NCBI RefSeq assembly: GCF_001875655.1
Contig: NZ_MKEQ01000001.1
Location: 682,001-746,000 of the forward strand
DNA length: 64,000 bases
Direction: 5' to 3'
Source of the DNA: Enterobacter hormaechei ATCC 49162
Lineage (GTDB): Bacteria > Pseudomonadota > Gammaproteobacteria > Enterobacterales > Enterobacteriaceae
Part shown: piece by piece, positions 37,303-47,280 of the stretch
Layout: each line of letters opens with the position of its first letter
Position numbering within the stretch: position 1 is the first letter of the stretch
Position numbers and translations under genes: made by a program
Notes under the pieces: model-generated
Database searches by the model: none
What the model saw: the letters and a program-made list of their open reading frames with translations, nothing else
What the model was told of the DNA's origin: nothing

Positions 37303-37722
37303 GTTTTTCTCCTGCTTGAGAATATAATCCATCGCGGCTCGCTGCGAACAGCAAACCCAAAAAATTGGGAATTAAATCAGTTAGCTAAGCGCATAGCGCC
37401 AGCTCAGGCAGAAGACGTGACTATAGCGCGGAACGCCAGTGTTGCTCACCAGAAAGCAGGCAGAGGGAGGTAGAAAACAGAGCAGAGTTGTTTGAAAAAT
37501 ACGTCCTGAACAAATTGTCCATAAAATTACAATTATCCGCGGTGTTGCTTCTCGTCTTTGCGGATGAAAATTGTCCTCGGTAGTTGAACACGCCTGATTT
37601 GTATCATAAGCCAGGAATTTACTCAAAGCCTTTTCATTTCTTTACCCAGTCTGTTTGATTTTGGTTAGTTTTTTTAATCCGCTTTCCCCTTTATTATAAA
37701 TAAAAACTTCTCAGGAACGTCC
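37303..37722. other. 420-bp intergenic region mdtJ-tqsA
   Basis: The divergent promoter region for mdtJI and tqsA. No convincing gene. CCCAA-AAAA-TTGGG (37356-37369) is a short inverted repeat near mdtJ. On the tqsA side, TATAAA within TTATTATAAATAAAAAC is a possible -10. An 81-codon frame on the reverse strand (37381-37626) has no ribosome binding site or recognisable content. Confidence 0.5.
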
Positions 37723-38763
37723 ATGGCTAAACCCATTATCACCCTCAACGGGCTTAAGATTGTCATCATGCTGGGAATGCTGGTGATCATTTTGACCGGC
37801 GTTCGTTTTGCGGCCGATATCATCGTGCCCTTTATCCTGGCGCTTTTTATCGCGGTGATCCTCAATCCACTGGTGCAGCGAATGGTGCGGCTGCGCATCC
37901 CGCGCGTGCTGGCGATTAGCCTGCTTATCAGTATTATTATCGTCGCGATGGTGCTGTTAGTCGCCTATCTGGGCACTTCCCTGAACGAACTGGCGCGGAC
38001 GCTGCCGACATACCGTTCTTCCCTGGCGACTCCGCTGCTGCAAATTGAACCCTGGCTGCAACGCGCGGGTATTGAGGTCTCGGTTGAGGAACTGCTTAAA
38101 TACGTCGATCCGAATGCTGCCATGACGATTGTCACCAGCCTGCTGGCGCAACTCTCTAACGCCATGACCTCGATTTTCCTGCTGTTCCTGACGGTCGTGT
38201 TTATGCTGCTGGAAGTTCCTCAACTGCCTGCAAAGCTCCAGCACATCATGGTGCGTCCGGTAGAGGGAATGGGCGCCATACAGCGCGCGCTCGACAGCGT
38301 TTCACGCTATCTGGTGCTGAAAACGGCCATCAGTCTGGTGACGGGGTTAGTGGTCTGGGGGATGCTCGCCGCGCTGGATGTGCGTTTTGCCTTCGTCTGG
38401 GGTCTGCTGGCCTTTGCGCTCAACTATATTCCTAACATCGGCTCCGTGCTGGCGGCGATCCCCCCTATCCTTCAGGTGCTGGTTTTCAGCGGTTTGTATG
38501 ATGCCCTGATTCTGCTGGCAGGCTATCTGGTGATTAACCTTGTTTTCGGGAACATTCTTGAACCACGGATAATGGGACGCGGGCTGGGGCTTTCTACACT
38601 TGTTGTGTTCCTGTCCCTGATTTTCTGGGGCTGGCTGCTGGGGCCTGTCGGCATGCTGCTCTCCGTTCCGCTGACAATTATTGTCAAAATTGGCCTGGAG
38701 CAGACCGCCGGTGGACAAAGTATCGCTGTACTGCTGAGCGACATGAGCCATAAGGCCGATTAA
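37723..38763 (+). CDS. tqsA: autoinducer-2 exporter TqsA (AI-2E family)
   Basis: 346 residues (E. coli 344). The N-terminus [23 protein letters not shown] and the C-terminal [39 protein letters not shown] are nearly identical to E. coli TqsA. About seven to eight membrane helices. It exports the quorum signal AI-2 and affects biofilm formation. AGGAA precedes the ATG. The stop overlaps the convergent dehydrogenase gene by four bases. This is where synteny with E. coli (tqsA-pntB) breaks. Confidence 0.95.
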   Translation: MAKPIITLNGLKIVIMLGMLVIILTGVRFAADIIVPFILALFIAVILNPLVQRMVRLRIPRVLAISLLISIIIVAMVLLVAYLGTSLNELARTLPTYRSSLATPLLQIEPWLQRAGIEVSVEELLKYVDPNAAMTIVTSLLAQLSNAMTSIFLLFLTVVFMLLEVPQLPAKLQHIMVRPVEGMGAIQRALDSVSRYLVLKTAISLVTGLVVWGMLAALDVRFAFVWGLLAFALNYIPNIGSVLAAIPPILQVLVFSGLYDALILLAGYLVINLVFGNILEPRIMGRGLGLSTLVVFLSLIFWGWLLGPVGMLLSVPLTIIVKIGLEQTAGGQSIAVLLSDMSHKAD

Positions 38764-39707
38764 TTGTCCATCGACAGCATGGGCTTGCCCGTTCTTCCCG
38801 CTTCGCGATAGTTACCCAATGCCCGCTGCCATGCCGACAGCGGGTAGAGGGTAACTTCGCTGCACTGGCTGGCGCGCAGTTTAGGCCAGATGCGCCGAAA
38901 CTCCGCCTGCCACGCCTCAGCGCTGAGCGCGTCCAGGTAGTTACGAATGTGAAACCACGCCACCCGCGGCAAGGCCCGCTGCTGCCGGAACGTCTGCCCG
39001 GAGAGCAGCCCGTAGCAGACAAACGTGCCGCTTTCAGGCATCACGTTCAGGATCGTCTCCGCCAGGCTGCCGCCCGTGGCGTCGTACACCACCTCTGCCC
39101 GCGCGGCGGCGGCGTTGACGGCGGCCGTATCATGTTGCGCAATCGGGACGATCCCCAGTTCAGCCAGACGTTGAGCGTGGACGGGCGAACGATGGATCCC
39201 GTAAACCGCCTCTGCCCCCGCCTGGCGTGCCCATTGCCCGAGCAGAACGGCGCAGTCAGAACCGGCAGCGGTGAGCAGCACCGTTTTCCCGACCGGAGGA
39301 TAGCGGTCCAGCATCATCTGTGCGGCAAGCGGGTTGATATACGCCCGCGCGGCAAGAAGCGAGTCGACGTCGTCCGGGACGGGAACCGCATACGCCACCG
39401 GGCAATCGACATAACGCTGCCAGGTACCCTGCCCCCGTAACGGCAGTACCCGCCTGCCCAGCAGCGCCGGGTAAGCGGCGGGCGCTTCGGTCACTATTCC
39501 GACGCCCTCATAACCGGCTACCGCAGGCAGCGGCGTGCGATGGCGATACGCCCCGGTGATGGGGATGAGATCGGAGGCGTTAACCGGAGAAAAGAGCATG
39601 CGCACACGTATCTCTTCCGGCTGTCGCGGCGACAATGGCGTGGTTTCCGCTTGCAGCACCGATTCAGGCTCACCAAACCGGCGATACCAGAGGGCCAGAT
39701 TACGCAT
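38760..39707 (-). CDS. medium-chain dehydrogenase/reductase, quinone/enoyl reductase-like
   Basis: 315 residues from the ATG at 39707; a longer start at 39740 would lie further inside the upstream gene. MDR fold without the zinc-ligand cysteines: [35 protein letters not shown], and a Rossmann segment [31 protein letters not shown]. It resembles trans-2-enoyl-thioester reductases and quinone oxidoreductases using NADPH. The substrate is unknown. Its start overlaps the end of the LLM oxidoreductase gene by eight bases, so the two form an operon. Confidence 0.8.
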   Translation of the reverse strand: MRNLALWYRRFGEPESVLQAETTPLSPRQPEEIRVRMLFSPVNASDLIPITGAYRHRTPLPAVAGYEGVGIVTEAPAAYPALLGRRVLPLRGQGTWQRYVDCPVAYAVPVPDDVDSLLAARAYINPLAAQMMLDRYPPVGKTVLLTAAGSDCAVLLGQWARQAGAEAVYGIHRSPVHAQRLAELGIVPIAQHDTAAVNAAAARAEVVYDATGGSLAETILNVMPESGTFVCYGLLSGQTFRQQRALPRVAWFHIRNYLDALSAEAWQAEFRRIWPKLRASQCSEVTLYPLSAWQRALGNYREAGRTGKPMLSMDN

Positions 39708-40734
39708 TGCGATCGCGCCATCCCATTTCCGGTGCGACATGTTTCAGGATGGACTCAATGACATGGGCGTTGTATTCCACGCCCAGCTGATTCGGCACGG
39801 TAAGTAACAGCGTATCCGCTTCCGCGATCGCTTCATCTTTTTTCAACTGGTCAATCAGCTTGTCTGGCTCTGCGGCGTAGCTGCGTCCGAAAATGGCCCG
39901 CGTTTTCTCATCCAGATAGCCCACGCTGTCGCTCTCATTGCGGCTTGAACCGAAATACATCCGGTCGCGATCGTCCATCAGGGCAAAAATACTGCGGCTG
40001 ACCGAAACGCGTGGCTGACGCGTATGCCCGGCCTCAGCCCAGGCCTGTCGGTAGGCACGGATCTGTTTTGCCTGCTGAATATGGAACGGCTCGCCGGTTT
40101 CATCATCTTTCAGCGTTGAGCTTTGCAGGTTCATCCCCAGTTTTGCCGCCCATACTGCCGTTGCATTAGAGCCAGCCCCCCACCAGATACGATCGCGTAA
40201 GCCTTCTGAATGCGGCTCCAGACGCAGCAATCCCGGCGGGTTTGGGAACATCGGCTGTGGGTTAGGCTTCGCAAACCCCTCACCGCGTAATACATCAAGC
40301 AGTACCTCAGTGTGGCGGCGCGCCATATCAGATTCATTTTCCCCTTCCTGCGGCACGTAACCAAAATAACGCCAGCCATCAATCACCTGCTCCGGGGAAC
40401 CCCGGCTGATACCAAGCTGTAATCGCCCGCCGGAGATGAGATCTGCCGCGCCAGCATCTTCCGCCATATACAGCGGATTTTCATACCGCATGTCGATCAC
40501 GCCCGTCCCGATTTCGATGCGTTTGGTTTTTGCGCCTATCGCCGCCAGCAAGGGGAATGGCGAACTGAGCTGGCGGGCAAAGTGGTGCACACGGAAATAA
40601 GCGCCGTCCGCGCCCAGCTCTTCGGCGGCGACCGCCAGATCGATGGACTGTAGCAGCGTGTCAGCCGCGGTTTGCGTGCCGGACTGGGGTGACGGCGTCC
40701 AGTGACCAAACGACAAAAATCCGATCTTTTTCAT
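39700..40734 (-). CDS. LLM-class flavin-dependent oxidoreductase
   Basis: 344 residues, luciferase-like monooxygenase fold: IGFLSFGHWTPSP start, AEELGADGAYFRVHHFARQLSSPFPLLAAIGAKTKRIEIGTGVIDMRYENPLYMAEDAGAADLISGGRLQLGISRG. An FMN/F420-type barrel enzyme. The substrate is unknown. AGGATA precedes the ATG. It is cotranscribed with the following dehydrogenase. Confidence 0.85.
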   Translation of the reverse strand: MKKIGFLSFGHWTPSPQSGTQTAADTLLQSIDLAVAAEELGADGAYFRVHHFARQLSSPFPLLAAIGAKTKRIEIGTGVIDMRYENPLYMAEDAGAADLISGGRLQLGISRGSPEQVIDGWRYFGYVPQEGENESDMARRHTEVLLDVLRGEGFAKPNPQPMFPNPPGLLRLEPHSEGLRDRIWWGAGSNATAVWAAKLGMNLQSSTLKDDETGEPFHIQQAKQIRAYRQAWAEAGHTRQPRVSVSRSIFALMDDRDRMYFGSSRNESDSVGYLDEKTRAIFGRSYAAEPDKLIDQLKKDEAIAEADTLLLTVPNQLGVEYNAHVIESILKHVAPEMGWRDRNA

Positions 40735-40940
40735 AGTGGAGTATCCTGATAAAGCATTGCGTTATCCCTACTCTACGCATTAACGGATGAGAATAAATGG
40801 TGATTATTTCACGGAATGCTTCAAATAAACTGACAGAGATACGCAGATGACACGCATCCTTCCCGCAGAGGAGGCATTCTCCTGGCATCTCATAATGGGA
40901 TATAGTGTGAGTTATCTTTTTTTAACAGGTAACATCAGCA

Positions 40941-41288
40941 ATGGCTCTGATCCCCAAAAACTACGCACGGCTGGAAAGCGGCTACCGTGAAAAAGCGCTA
41001 AAAATCTACCCCTGGGTTTGTGGACGCTGCTCGCGTGAGTTTGTTTATTCAAATCTTCGTGAACTCACGGTTCACCATATCGACCACGATCACACCAATA
41101 ACCCGGAAGATGGCAGTAACTGGGAACTGTTGTGCCTGTTTTGTCACGACCACGAACACTCAAAGTACACCGAAGCGGATCAGTATGGCACCACCGTTGT
41201 CGCGGGTGAGGATGCGCAAAAAGACGTGGGTGTCGCCACGTTTAACCCCTTTGCCGATCTCAAGGCGATGATGAACAAGAAGAAGTAA
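40941..41288 (+). CDS. yajD: HNH nuclease family protein YajD
   Basis: 115 residues, almost identical to E. coli YajD (IPKNYARLESGYREKALKIYPWVCGRCSREFVYSNLRELTVHHIDHDHTNNPEDGSNWELLCLFCHDHEH). HNH motif with four zinc cysteines in CGRC and CLFCHDHEH and the catalytic HHIDHDH. In E. coli the gene lies elsewhere in the chromosome. The cellular role is unknown. Confidence 0.95.
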   Translation: MALIPKNYARLESGYREKALKIYPWVCGRCSREFVYSNLRELTVHHIDHDHTNNPEDGSNWELLCLFCHDHEHSKYTEADQYGTTVVAGEDAQKDVGVATFNPFADLKAMMNKKK

Positions 41289-41452
41289 TATCGACGGCTT
41301 CACTGCCCATACCTGTCGTATGGGCACTTATATTCCTTCAACATTTCATTAAATACCCTTTCCGCCAGCTTTGCCTCGCCGCCATTCTGGACATAACCCT
41401 CTCCCTCCTGCCCCCTCCTCGTTCCCCCTTGATCTTTGCTATCAACATACAA

Positions 41453-41472
41453 TACTGTATATAAATACAGCA
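41453..41472 (+). promoter_or_regulatory. LexA (SOS) box of the umuC locus
   Basis: TACTGTATATAAATACAGCA contains CTGT-N8-ACAG with an AT-rich core and overlaps a TATAAA -10. It lies 20 bp before the umuD remnant and 64 bp before umuC. Confidence 0.92.
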
Positions 41473-41491
41473 TCAATTAACGGTGATCATA

Positions 41492-41533
41492 ATGCAGTTT
41501 TTCACACCAACTGGCGATACCAGAGCGAGCTGA
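41492..41533 (+). pseudogene. umuD: 13-codon umuD remnant in frame before umuC
   Basis: ATG to TGA encodes MQFFTPTGDTRAS. The first codons (ATG-x-TTT-TTC) match the start of the intact umuD at 52.6 kb (M-x-F-F-x-P). The last nine bases GCGAGCTGA differ by one base from that gene's GCAAGCTGA. The stop is followed by two bases and the umuC ATG, the same spacing as TGA-NN-start behind the intact umuD. This fits an in-frame internal deletion of umuD. It may still couple umuC translation as a leader. Confidence 0.75.
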
Positions 41534-41535
41534 CC

Positions 41536-42801
41536 ATGTTTGCACTGTGTGATGTGAACGCTTTCTATGCGTCCTGTGAAACGGTTTTTCGCCCGGATCT
41601 GAAGGGACGGCCAGTAGTGGTGTTGTCCAATAACGACGGGTGCGTCATCTCTCGCTCCGCTGAAGCCAAACCCTTTGTGAAAATGGGTGAACCGTACTTC
41701 AAACAGAAAGATCGCTTCAGGCATCATGGCGTGGTTTGTTTCAGCAGTAATTATGAACTTTACGCGGATATGTCCAACCGGGTCATGAACACGCTTGAAG
41801 CGATGTCGCCTCGTAGCGAAATATACTCAATTGATGAGATCTTTTGCGATCTTACCGGGGTGCGTAATTGTCGCGATCTTGCCGATTTTGGGCATGAAAT
41901 GAGAGCGACCGTTCTGCAACACACCCATCTGACCGTCGGGGTGGGTATCGCCCCCACAAAGACGCTGGCGAAACTGGCAAATCACGCAGCGAAACGCTGG
42001 CAACTCCAGACGAGAGGCGTTGTTGATTTGTCCAATGTGGATCGTCAGAGAAAGCTGATGGCGGCGCTTCCCGTCGAAGAAGTGTGGGGTGTAGGACGTC
42101 GCATAGCGAAGAAGCTTGAAATAATGGGGATTAAGACCGTCCTGCAACTGGCAGACACCGATATCCGGTTCATCAGAAAACATTTTAATGTCGTGCTGGA
42201 GAGAACGGTGCGTGAATTACGGGGGGAGCCGTGTCTTGAACTGGAAGAGTTTGCCCCGGTAAAGCAAGAAATCGTCTGTTCGCGCTCGTTTGGCGAACGC
42301 ATCACGGAATATGAAGATGTACGCCAGGCCATCTGTAGCTATGCCGCCCGGGCAGCAGAAAAACTTCGCAATGAGCATCAGCATTGCCGATTTATCTCCG
42401 TATTTGTTAAAACCTCACCCTTCGCCCTTAACGAACCGTATTATGGCAATAGCGCGTCGGTAAAACTGCTCACCCCAACCCAGGATAGCCGGGACATTAT
42501 CGGCGCAGCTGTTCGTTGTCTGGATGCGGTCTGGAAGAAGGGTCATCGGTACCAGAAAGCCGGAGTGATGCTGGGAGATTTTTATAGCCAGGGCGTCGCG
42601 CAACTTAATCTGTTCGACGATAACGCCCCCAGGAAAAACAGCCAAAAGTTAATGGATGTATTAGACCATCTGAATGCTGAAAATGGCCGTGGCACGCTCT
42701 ACTTCGCGGGACAGGGTATACAGCAGCCGTGGCAGATGAAACGGGAAATGCTTTCACCCCGCTATACCACCCGATTCGCTGATCTTCTTACTGTTAAGTG
42801 A
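41536..42801 (+). CDS. umuC: DNA polymerase V catalytic subunit UmuC
   Basis: 421 residues from the ATG at 41536 (E. coli UmuC is 422). Y-family polymerase: FALCDVNAFYASCETVFRPDLKGRPVVVLSNNDGC (first catalytic Asp and steric gate region), EIYSIDEIFCDLTG (catalytic SIDE), VGVGIAPTKTLAKLANHAAKRW, then helix-hairpin-helix and little-finger domains; beta-clamp-type motif QLNLFDD near the end. It performs error-prone bypass of DNA lesions as UmuD'2C during the SOS response. A LexA box lies upstream, but its partner umuD is reduced to a remnant here; an intact umuD is about 9.4 kb away. Confidence 0.95.
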   Translation: MFALCDVNAFYASCETVFRPDLKGRPVVVLSNNDGCVISRSAEAKPFVKMGEPYFKQKDRFRHHGVVCFSSNYELYADMSNRVMNTLEAMSPRSEIYSIDEIFCDLTGVRNCRDLADFGHEMRATVLQHTHLTVGVGIAPTKTLAKLANHAAKRWQLQTRGVVDLSNVDRQRKLMAALPVEEVWGVGRRIAKKLEIMGIKTVLQLADTDIRFIRKHFNVVLERTVRELRGEPCLELEEFAPVKQEIVCSRSFGERITEYEDVRQAICSYAARAAEKLRNEHQHCRFISVFVKTSPFALNEPYYGNSASVKLLTPTQDSRDIIGAAVRCLDAVWKKGHRYQKAGVMLGDFYSQGVAQLNLFDDNAPRKNSQKLMDVLDHLNAENGRGTLYFAGQGIQQPWQMKREMLSPRYTTRFADLLTVK

Positions 42802-42904
42802 TATTAACAATTGCTGCTAAGTTGTAAATTTCCCCTTGCCGGACAGGACAAATCGGTTATCGTGCCAGGCAACTTTTCAGCAATAAAAGACAGTGGGATG
42901 CGCT

Positions 42905-43924
42905 ATGGCGATTTTTGATGGTCACAATGACCTGTTGCTTAATTTATGGCTTCACCATCGCCAGGATCCGGTAACGGCCTTCTTCTCCGGCATTGAAAAC
43001 GGCCATCTTGATTACCCGCGCATGCAGCAAGGCGGATTTTCCGGTGGTCTGTTCGCGCTGTTCGTGCCACCGCAGGCGTATATCGCCCGCATGGCGCCAC
43101 AATACGCCAGCGAGCCGTGGCAGCCTGTCGACATTCTCTGGCAGCAGCTGACGATCCTTAAGCAGCTTGTCGCCCACTCCGATGGCCGGGCGCGATTGTG
43201 CCTGAGCGCGGCGGATATCGAACGCTGTCGTCAGGATAAAGTGCTGGCGATGGTGGCGCATATTGAGGGCGCGGGGGGTTTTGACGGCGAGGGAGAGGAT
43301 CTCCAGGCTTTTTATGCCGCTGGAGTGCGCAGCATTGGACCTTTCTGGAACATTGCTAACCGTTTCGGCACCGGCGTTAACGGGGCGTTTCCCGGCAGCC
43401 CGGACAGTGGCCCAGGACTCACCGCCGAGGGTATCGCCCTCATTAAACACGCTAACGCCCTGAACATGCTGATTGACGTTTCGCATATGAATGAAAAGGC
43501 GTTCTGGGATACCGCTCGTCATTCCTCTTCACCGCTGGTCGCTACCCATTCCAACGCCCATACGCTGTGCCCGCAACCGCGCAATCTGACCGATCACCAG
43601 CTGCTGGCTATCCGCGACAGCGGCGGTGTGGCAGGCGTCAATTTCGGCAACGCGTTTCTGCGCGCCGACGGTAAACGCGATAGCGACACCCCGCTGAGCA
43701 CGATCGTTCGCCATATCGACTATCTTATTAACATCATGGGTGACGATCATGTCGCGCTGGGCTCCGATTTTGACGGTATTACGTTGCCTGATGATTTACG
43801 CGATGTGAGTGGTTTGCCACGGCTAATCAGCGCGTTACGTGACAGCGGCTATGATCAATTTGTGCTGAATAAGCTGCTGTGGGGCAACTGGCAAAAGGTA
43901 TTACAAAATGTTTGGCAACAATAG
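42905..43924 (+). CDS. M19 family membrane dipeptidase
   Basis: 339 residues from the ATG at 42905; a GTG at 42893 is an in-frame alternative. Renal-dipeptidase-type zinc enzyme: FDGHNDLLL (first zinc ligands HxD), VAHIEGAGGF (bridging Glu), IDVSHMNEKAFWD, VATHSNAHTL, and LGSDFDGI. No clear signal peptide. It lies directly upstream of pqqA on the same strand, an arrangement common in pqq-bearing enterobacteria. A role in recycling peptide fragments from PqqA processing is possible but is inference. Confidence 0.87.
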   Translation: MAIFDGHNDLLLNLWLHHRQDPVTAFFSGIENGHLDYPRMQQGGFSGGLFALFVPPQAYIARMAPQYASEPWQPVDILWQQLTILKQLVAHSDGRARLCLSAADIERCRQDKVLAMVAHIEGAGGFDGEGEDLQAFYAAGVRSIGPFWNIANRFGTGVNGAFPGSPDSGPGLTAEGIALIKHANALNMLIDVSHMNEKAFWDTARHSSSPLVATHSNAHTLCPQPRNLTDHQLLAIRDSGGVAGVNFGNAFLRADGKRDSDTPLSTIVRHIDYLINIMGDDHVALGSDFDGITLPDDLRDVSGLPRLISALRDSGYDQFVLNKLLWGNWQKVLQNVWQQ

Positions 43925-44062
43925 GTTACGTTGTAAACAATACGTTAATTCCTTACATCTTTCGGGTTGAGCTTTGCCCTCCTGTGACGCATTATTTGAT
44001 GACCATCACAAAACTGGCACAAACAATGGCGTTGGTGCTGCATTTTTAAAGAGGAAAAAACG

Positions 44063-44134
44063 ATGTGGAAGAAACCTGCTTTTATTGATTTACGTCTTGG
44101 CCTGGAAGTGACCCTGTACATTTCCAACCGCTAA
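44063..44134 (+). CDS. pqqA: PQQ precursor peptide PqqA
   Basis: 23 residues, [23 protein letters not shown]. It contains the E-x3-Y pair (Glu15, Tyr19) whose side chains are crosslinked by PqqE and become the PQQ skeleton. GAGG lies about nine bases upstream. A terminator-like hairpin follows, so pqqA is probably made in excess over pqqB-F. Confidence 0.97.
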   Translation: MWKKPAFIDLRLGLEVTLYISNR

Positions 44135-44140
44135 TCACTC

Positions 44141-44167
44141 TGCCCGCCATCCGTGCGGGCATTTTTG
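44141..44167 (+). terminator. terminator/attenuator between pqqA and pqqB
   Basis: TGCCCGC and GCGGGCA form a perfect 7-bp stem with a 7-nt loop, followed by TTTTTG. It begins six bases after the pqqA stop. Partial termination would give a short abundant pqqA transcript and a longer pqqA-F transcript. Confidence 0.8.
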
Positions 44168-44189
44168 TTCGACTACCTGGCCTATCTTC

Positions 44190-45107
44190 ATGTTTATAAA
44201 AGTCCTCGGTTCCGCCGCTGGCGGCGGTTTCCCCCAGTGGAACTGTAACTGCGCCAACTGTCAGGGTTTGCGCAACGGCACCCTTCAGGCGACCCCTCGC
44301 ACCCAGTCGTCGATCATCGTCAGCGATAACGGCAAAGAGTGGGTGCTGTGTAACGCCTCGCCCGATATCAGCCAGCAGATTGCCCATACGCCAGAACTCA
44401 ATAAGAAAGAGGTTCTGCGCGGCACGCATATTGGCGGCATTATTCTCACCGATAGCCAGATTGACCACACCACCGGGCTGCTTAGCCTGCGCGAGGGGTG
44501 TCCGCATCAGGTATGGTGTACGCCGGAGGTGCATGAAGATCTTTCTACCGGATTCCCGATTTTTACCATGCTCCGGCACTGGAACGGCGGCCTGATTCAT
44601 CACCCGATCGTGCCGCTCACCGCCTTTAGCGTGGAAGCCTGCCCTGATTTGCAGTTTACCGCTGTCCCCATCGCCAGTAACGCGCCGCCCTATTCGCCAT
44701 GGCGCGACCGCCCGCTGCCGGGGCATAACGTGGCGCTGTTTATCGAAAACCGCCGCAACGGTCAGACGCTGTTCTACGCGCCGGGTCTCGGTGAACCCGA
44801 TGACGCTATCCTGCCGTGGCTTAAAAAAGCGGACTGTCTGCTGATTGACGGCACCGTCTGGCAGGACGATGAACTCCAGGCCGCTGGCGTCGGGCGCAAT
44901 ACCGGCCGCGACATGGGCCATCTGGCGCTCGGCGATGAACACGGCATGATGGCGCTGCTGGCCTCGCTGCCAGCAAAGCGCAAGATTCTGATCCACATTA
45001 ATAACACCAACCCGATCCTTAACGAGCAGTCGCCGCAGCGTCACGCCCTCGCACAGCAGGGAATAGAAGTGAGCTGGGACGGGATGAACATCACGCTTCA
45101 GGACTAA
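44190..45107 (+). CDS. pqqB: PQQ biosynthesis protein PqqB
   Basis: 305 residues, metallo-beta-lactamase fold: [25 protein letters not shown] (zinc-binding cysteines), [19 protein letters not shown] (the altered HxHxDH region SQIDHT), [12 protein letters not shown]. PqqB is an iron-dependent hydroxylase acting on the Glu-Tyr-derived intermediate before PqqC. Two bases separate it from pqqC. Confidence 0.97.
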   Translation: MFIKVLGSAAGGGFPQWNCNCANCQGLRNGTLQATPRTQSSIIVSDNGKEWVLCNASPDISQQIAHTPELNKKEVLRGTHIGGIILTDSQIDHTTGLLSLREGCPHQVWCTPEVHEDLSTGFPIFTMLRHWNGGLIHHPIVPLTAFSVEACPDLQFTAVPIASNAPPYSPWRDRPLPGHNVALFIENRRNGQTLFYAPGLGEPDDAILPWLKKADCLLIDGTVWQDDELQAAGVGRNTGRDMGHLALGDEHGMMALLASLPAKRKILIHINNTNPILNEQSPQRHALAQQGIEVSWDGMNITLQD

Positions 45108-45109
45108 CT

Positions 45110-45865
45110 ATGCACATTCGCGAAACGCTCTCGCCGCAAGAGTTTGAGCACGCCCTTCGGGCGAAAGGCGCCTACTATCATATTCACCATCCGTACCATA
45201 TCGCGATGCATAACGGCGAGGCCAGCCGCGAGCAGATCCAGGGCTGGGTGGCGAACCGGTTTTACTACCAGACGACGATCCCGCTGAAAGACGCGGCAAT
45301 TATGGCGAACTGCCCGGATCCGCACACGCGTCGTAAATGGGTGCAGCGGATCCTCGATCACGACGGCAGCAACGGTCATGACGGCGGTATCGAAGCCTGG
45401 CTACAGCTGGGCGAAGCCGTGGGGCTGAGCCGCGACGACTTAATCAGCGAACGCCACGTGCTGCCCGGCGTCCGTTTCGCCGTCGACGCTTACGTTAACT
45501 TCGCCCGCCGCGCCAACTGGCAGGAGGCGGCATGCAGCTCGCTCACCGAACTGTTTGCCCCGCAAATCCATCAGTCGCGTCTCGACAGCTGGCCGCAACA
45601 CTATCCGTGGATCAAAGAGGAAGGCTATTTTTATTTCCGCAGCCGCCTCAGCCAGGCCAGCCGCGACGTTGAACACGGTCTGGAGCTGGCGAAGCGTTAC
45701 TGCGATAGCGCAGAAAAGCAGAATCGGATGCTGGAGATCCTTCAGTTCAAACTCGATATCCTGTGGTCGATGCTCGACGCGATGACCATGGCCTACGCGC
45801 TACAGCGTCCGCCTTATCACACGGTCACCGACAAAGCGGCCTGGCACACAACCCGACTGGTATAA
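45110..45865 (+). CDS. pqqC: pyrroloquinoline-quinone synthase PqqC
   Basis: 251 residues, all-helical cofactorless oxidase that catalyses the last ring closure and eight-electron oxidation to PQQ. Family blocks: [78 protein letters not shown], and [32 protein letters not shown]. The length equals the Klebsiella protein. AGGA overlaps the pqqB 3' end. Confidence 0.97.
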   Translation: MHIRETLSPQEFEHALRAKGAYYHIHHPYHIAMHNGEASREQIQGWVANRFYYQTTIPLKDAAIMANCPDPHTRRKWVQRILDHDGSNGHDGGIEAWLQLGEAVGLSRDDLISERHVLPGVRFAVDAYVNFARRANWQEAACSSLTELFAPQIHQSRLDSWPQHYPWIKEEGYFYFRSRLSQASRDVEHGLELAKRYCDSAEKQNRMLEILQFKLDILWSMLDAMTMAYALQRPPYHTVTDKAAWHTTRLV

Positions 45866-47275
<1,410 letters not shown>

Positions 47276-47280
47276 CGACA

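Noticed and set aside
37381..37626. 81-codon reverse frame between mdtJ and tqsA
   Set aside because: No ribosome binding site, Cys/Ser-rich random-looking content, occupies a divergent promoter region.
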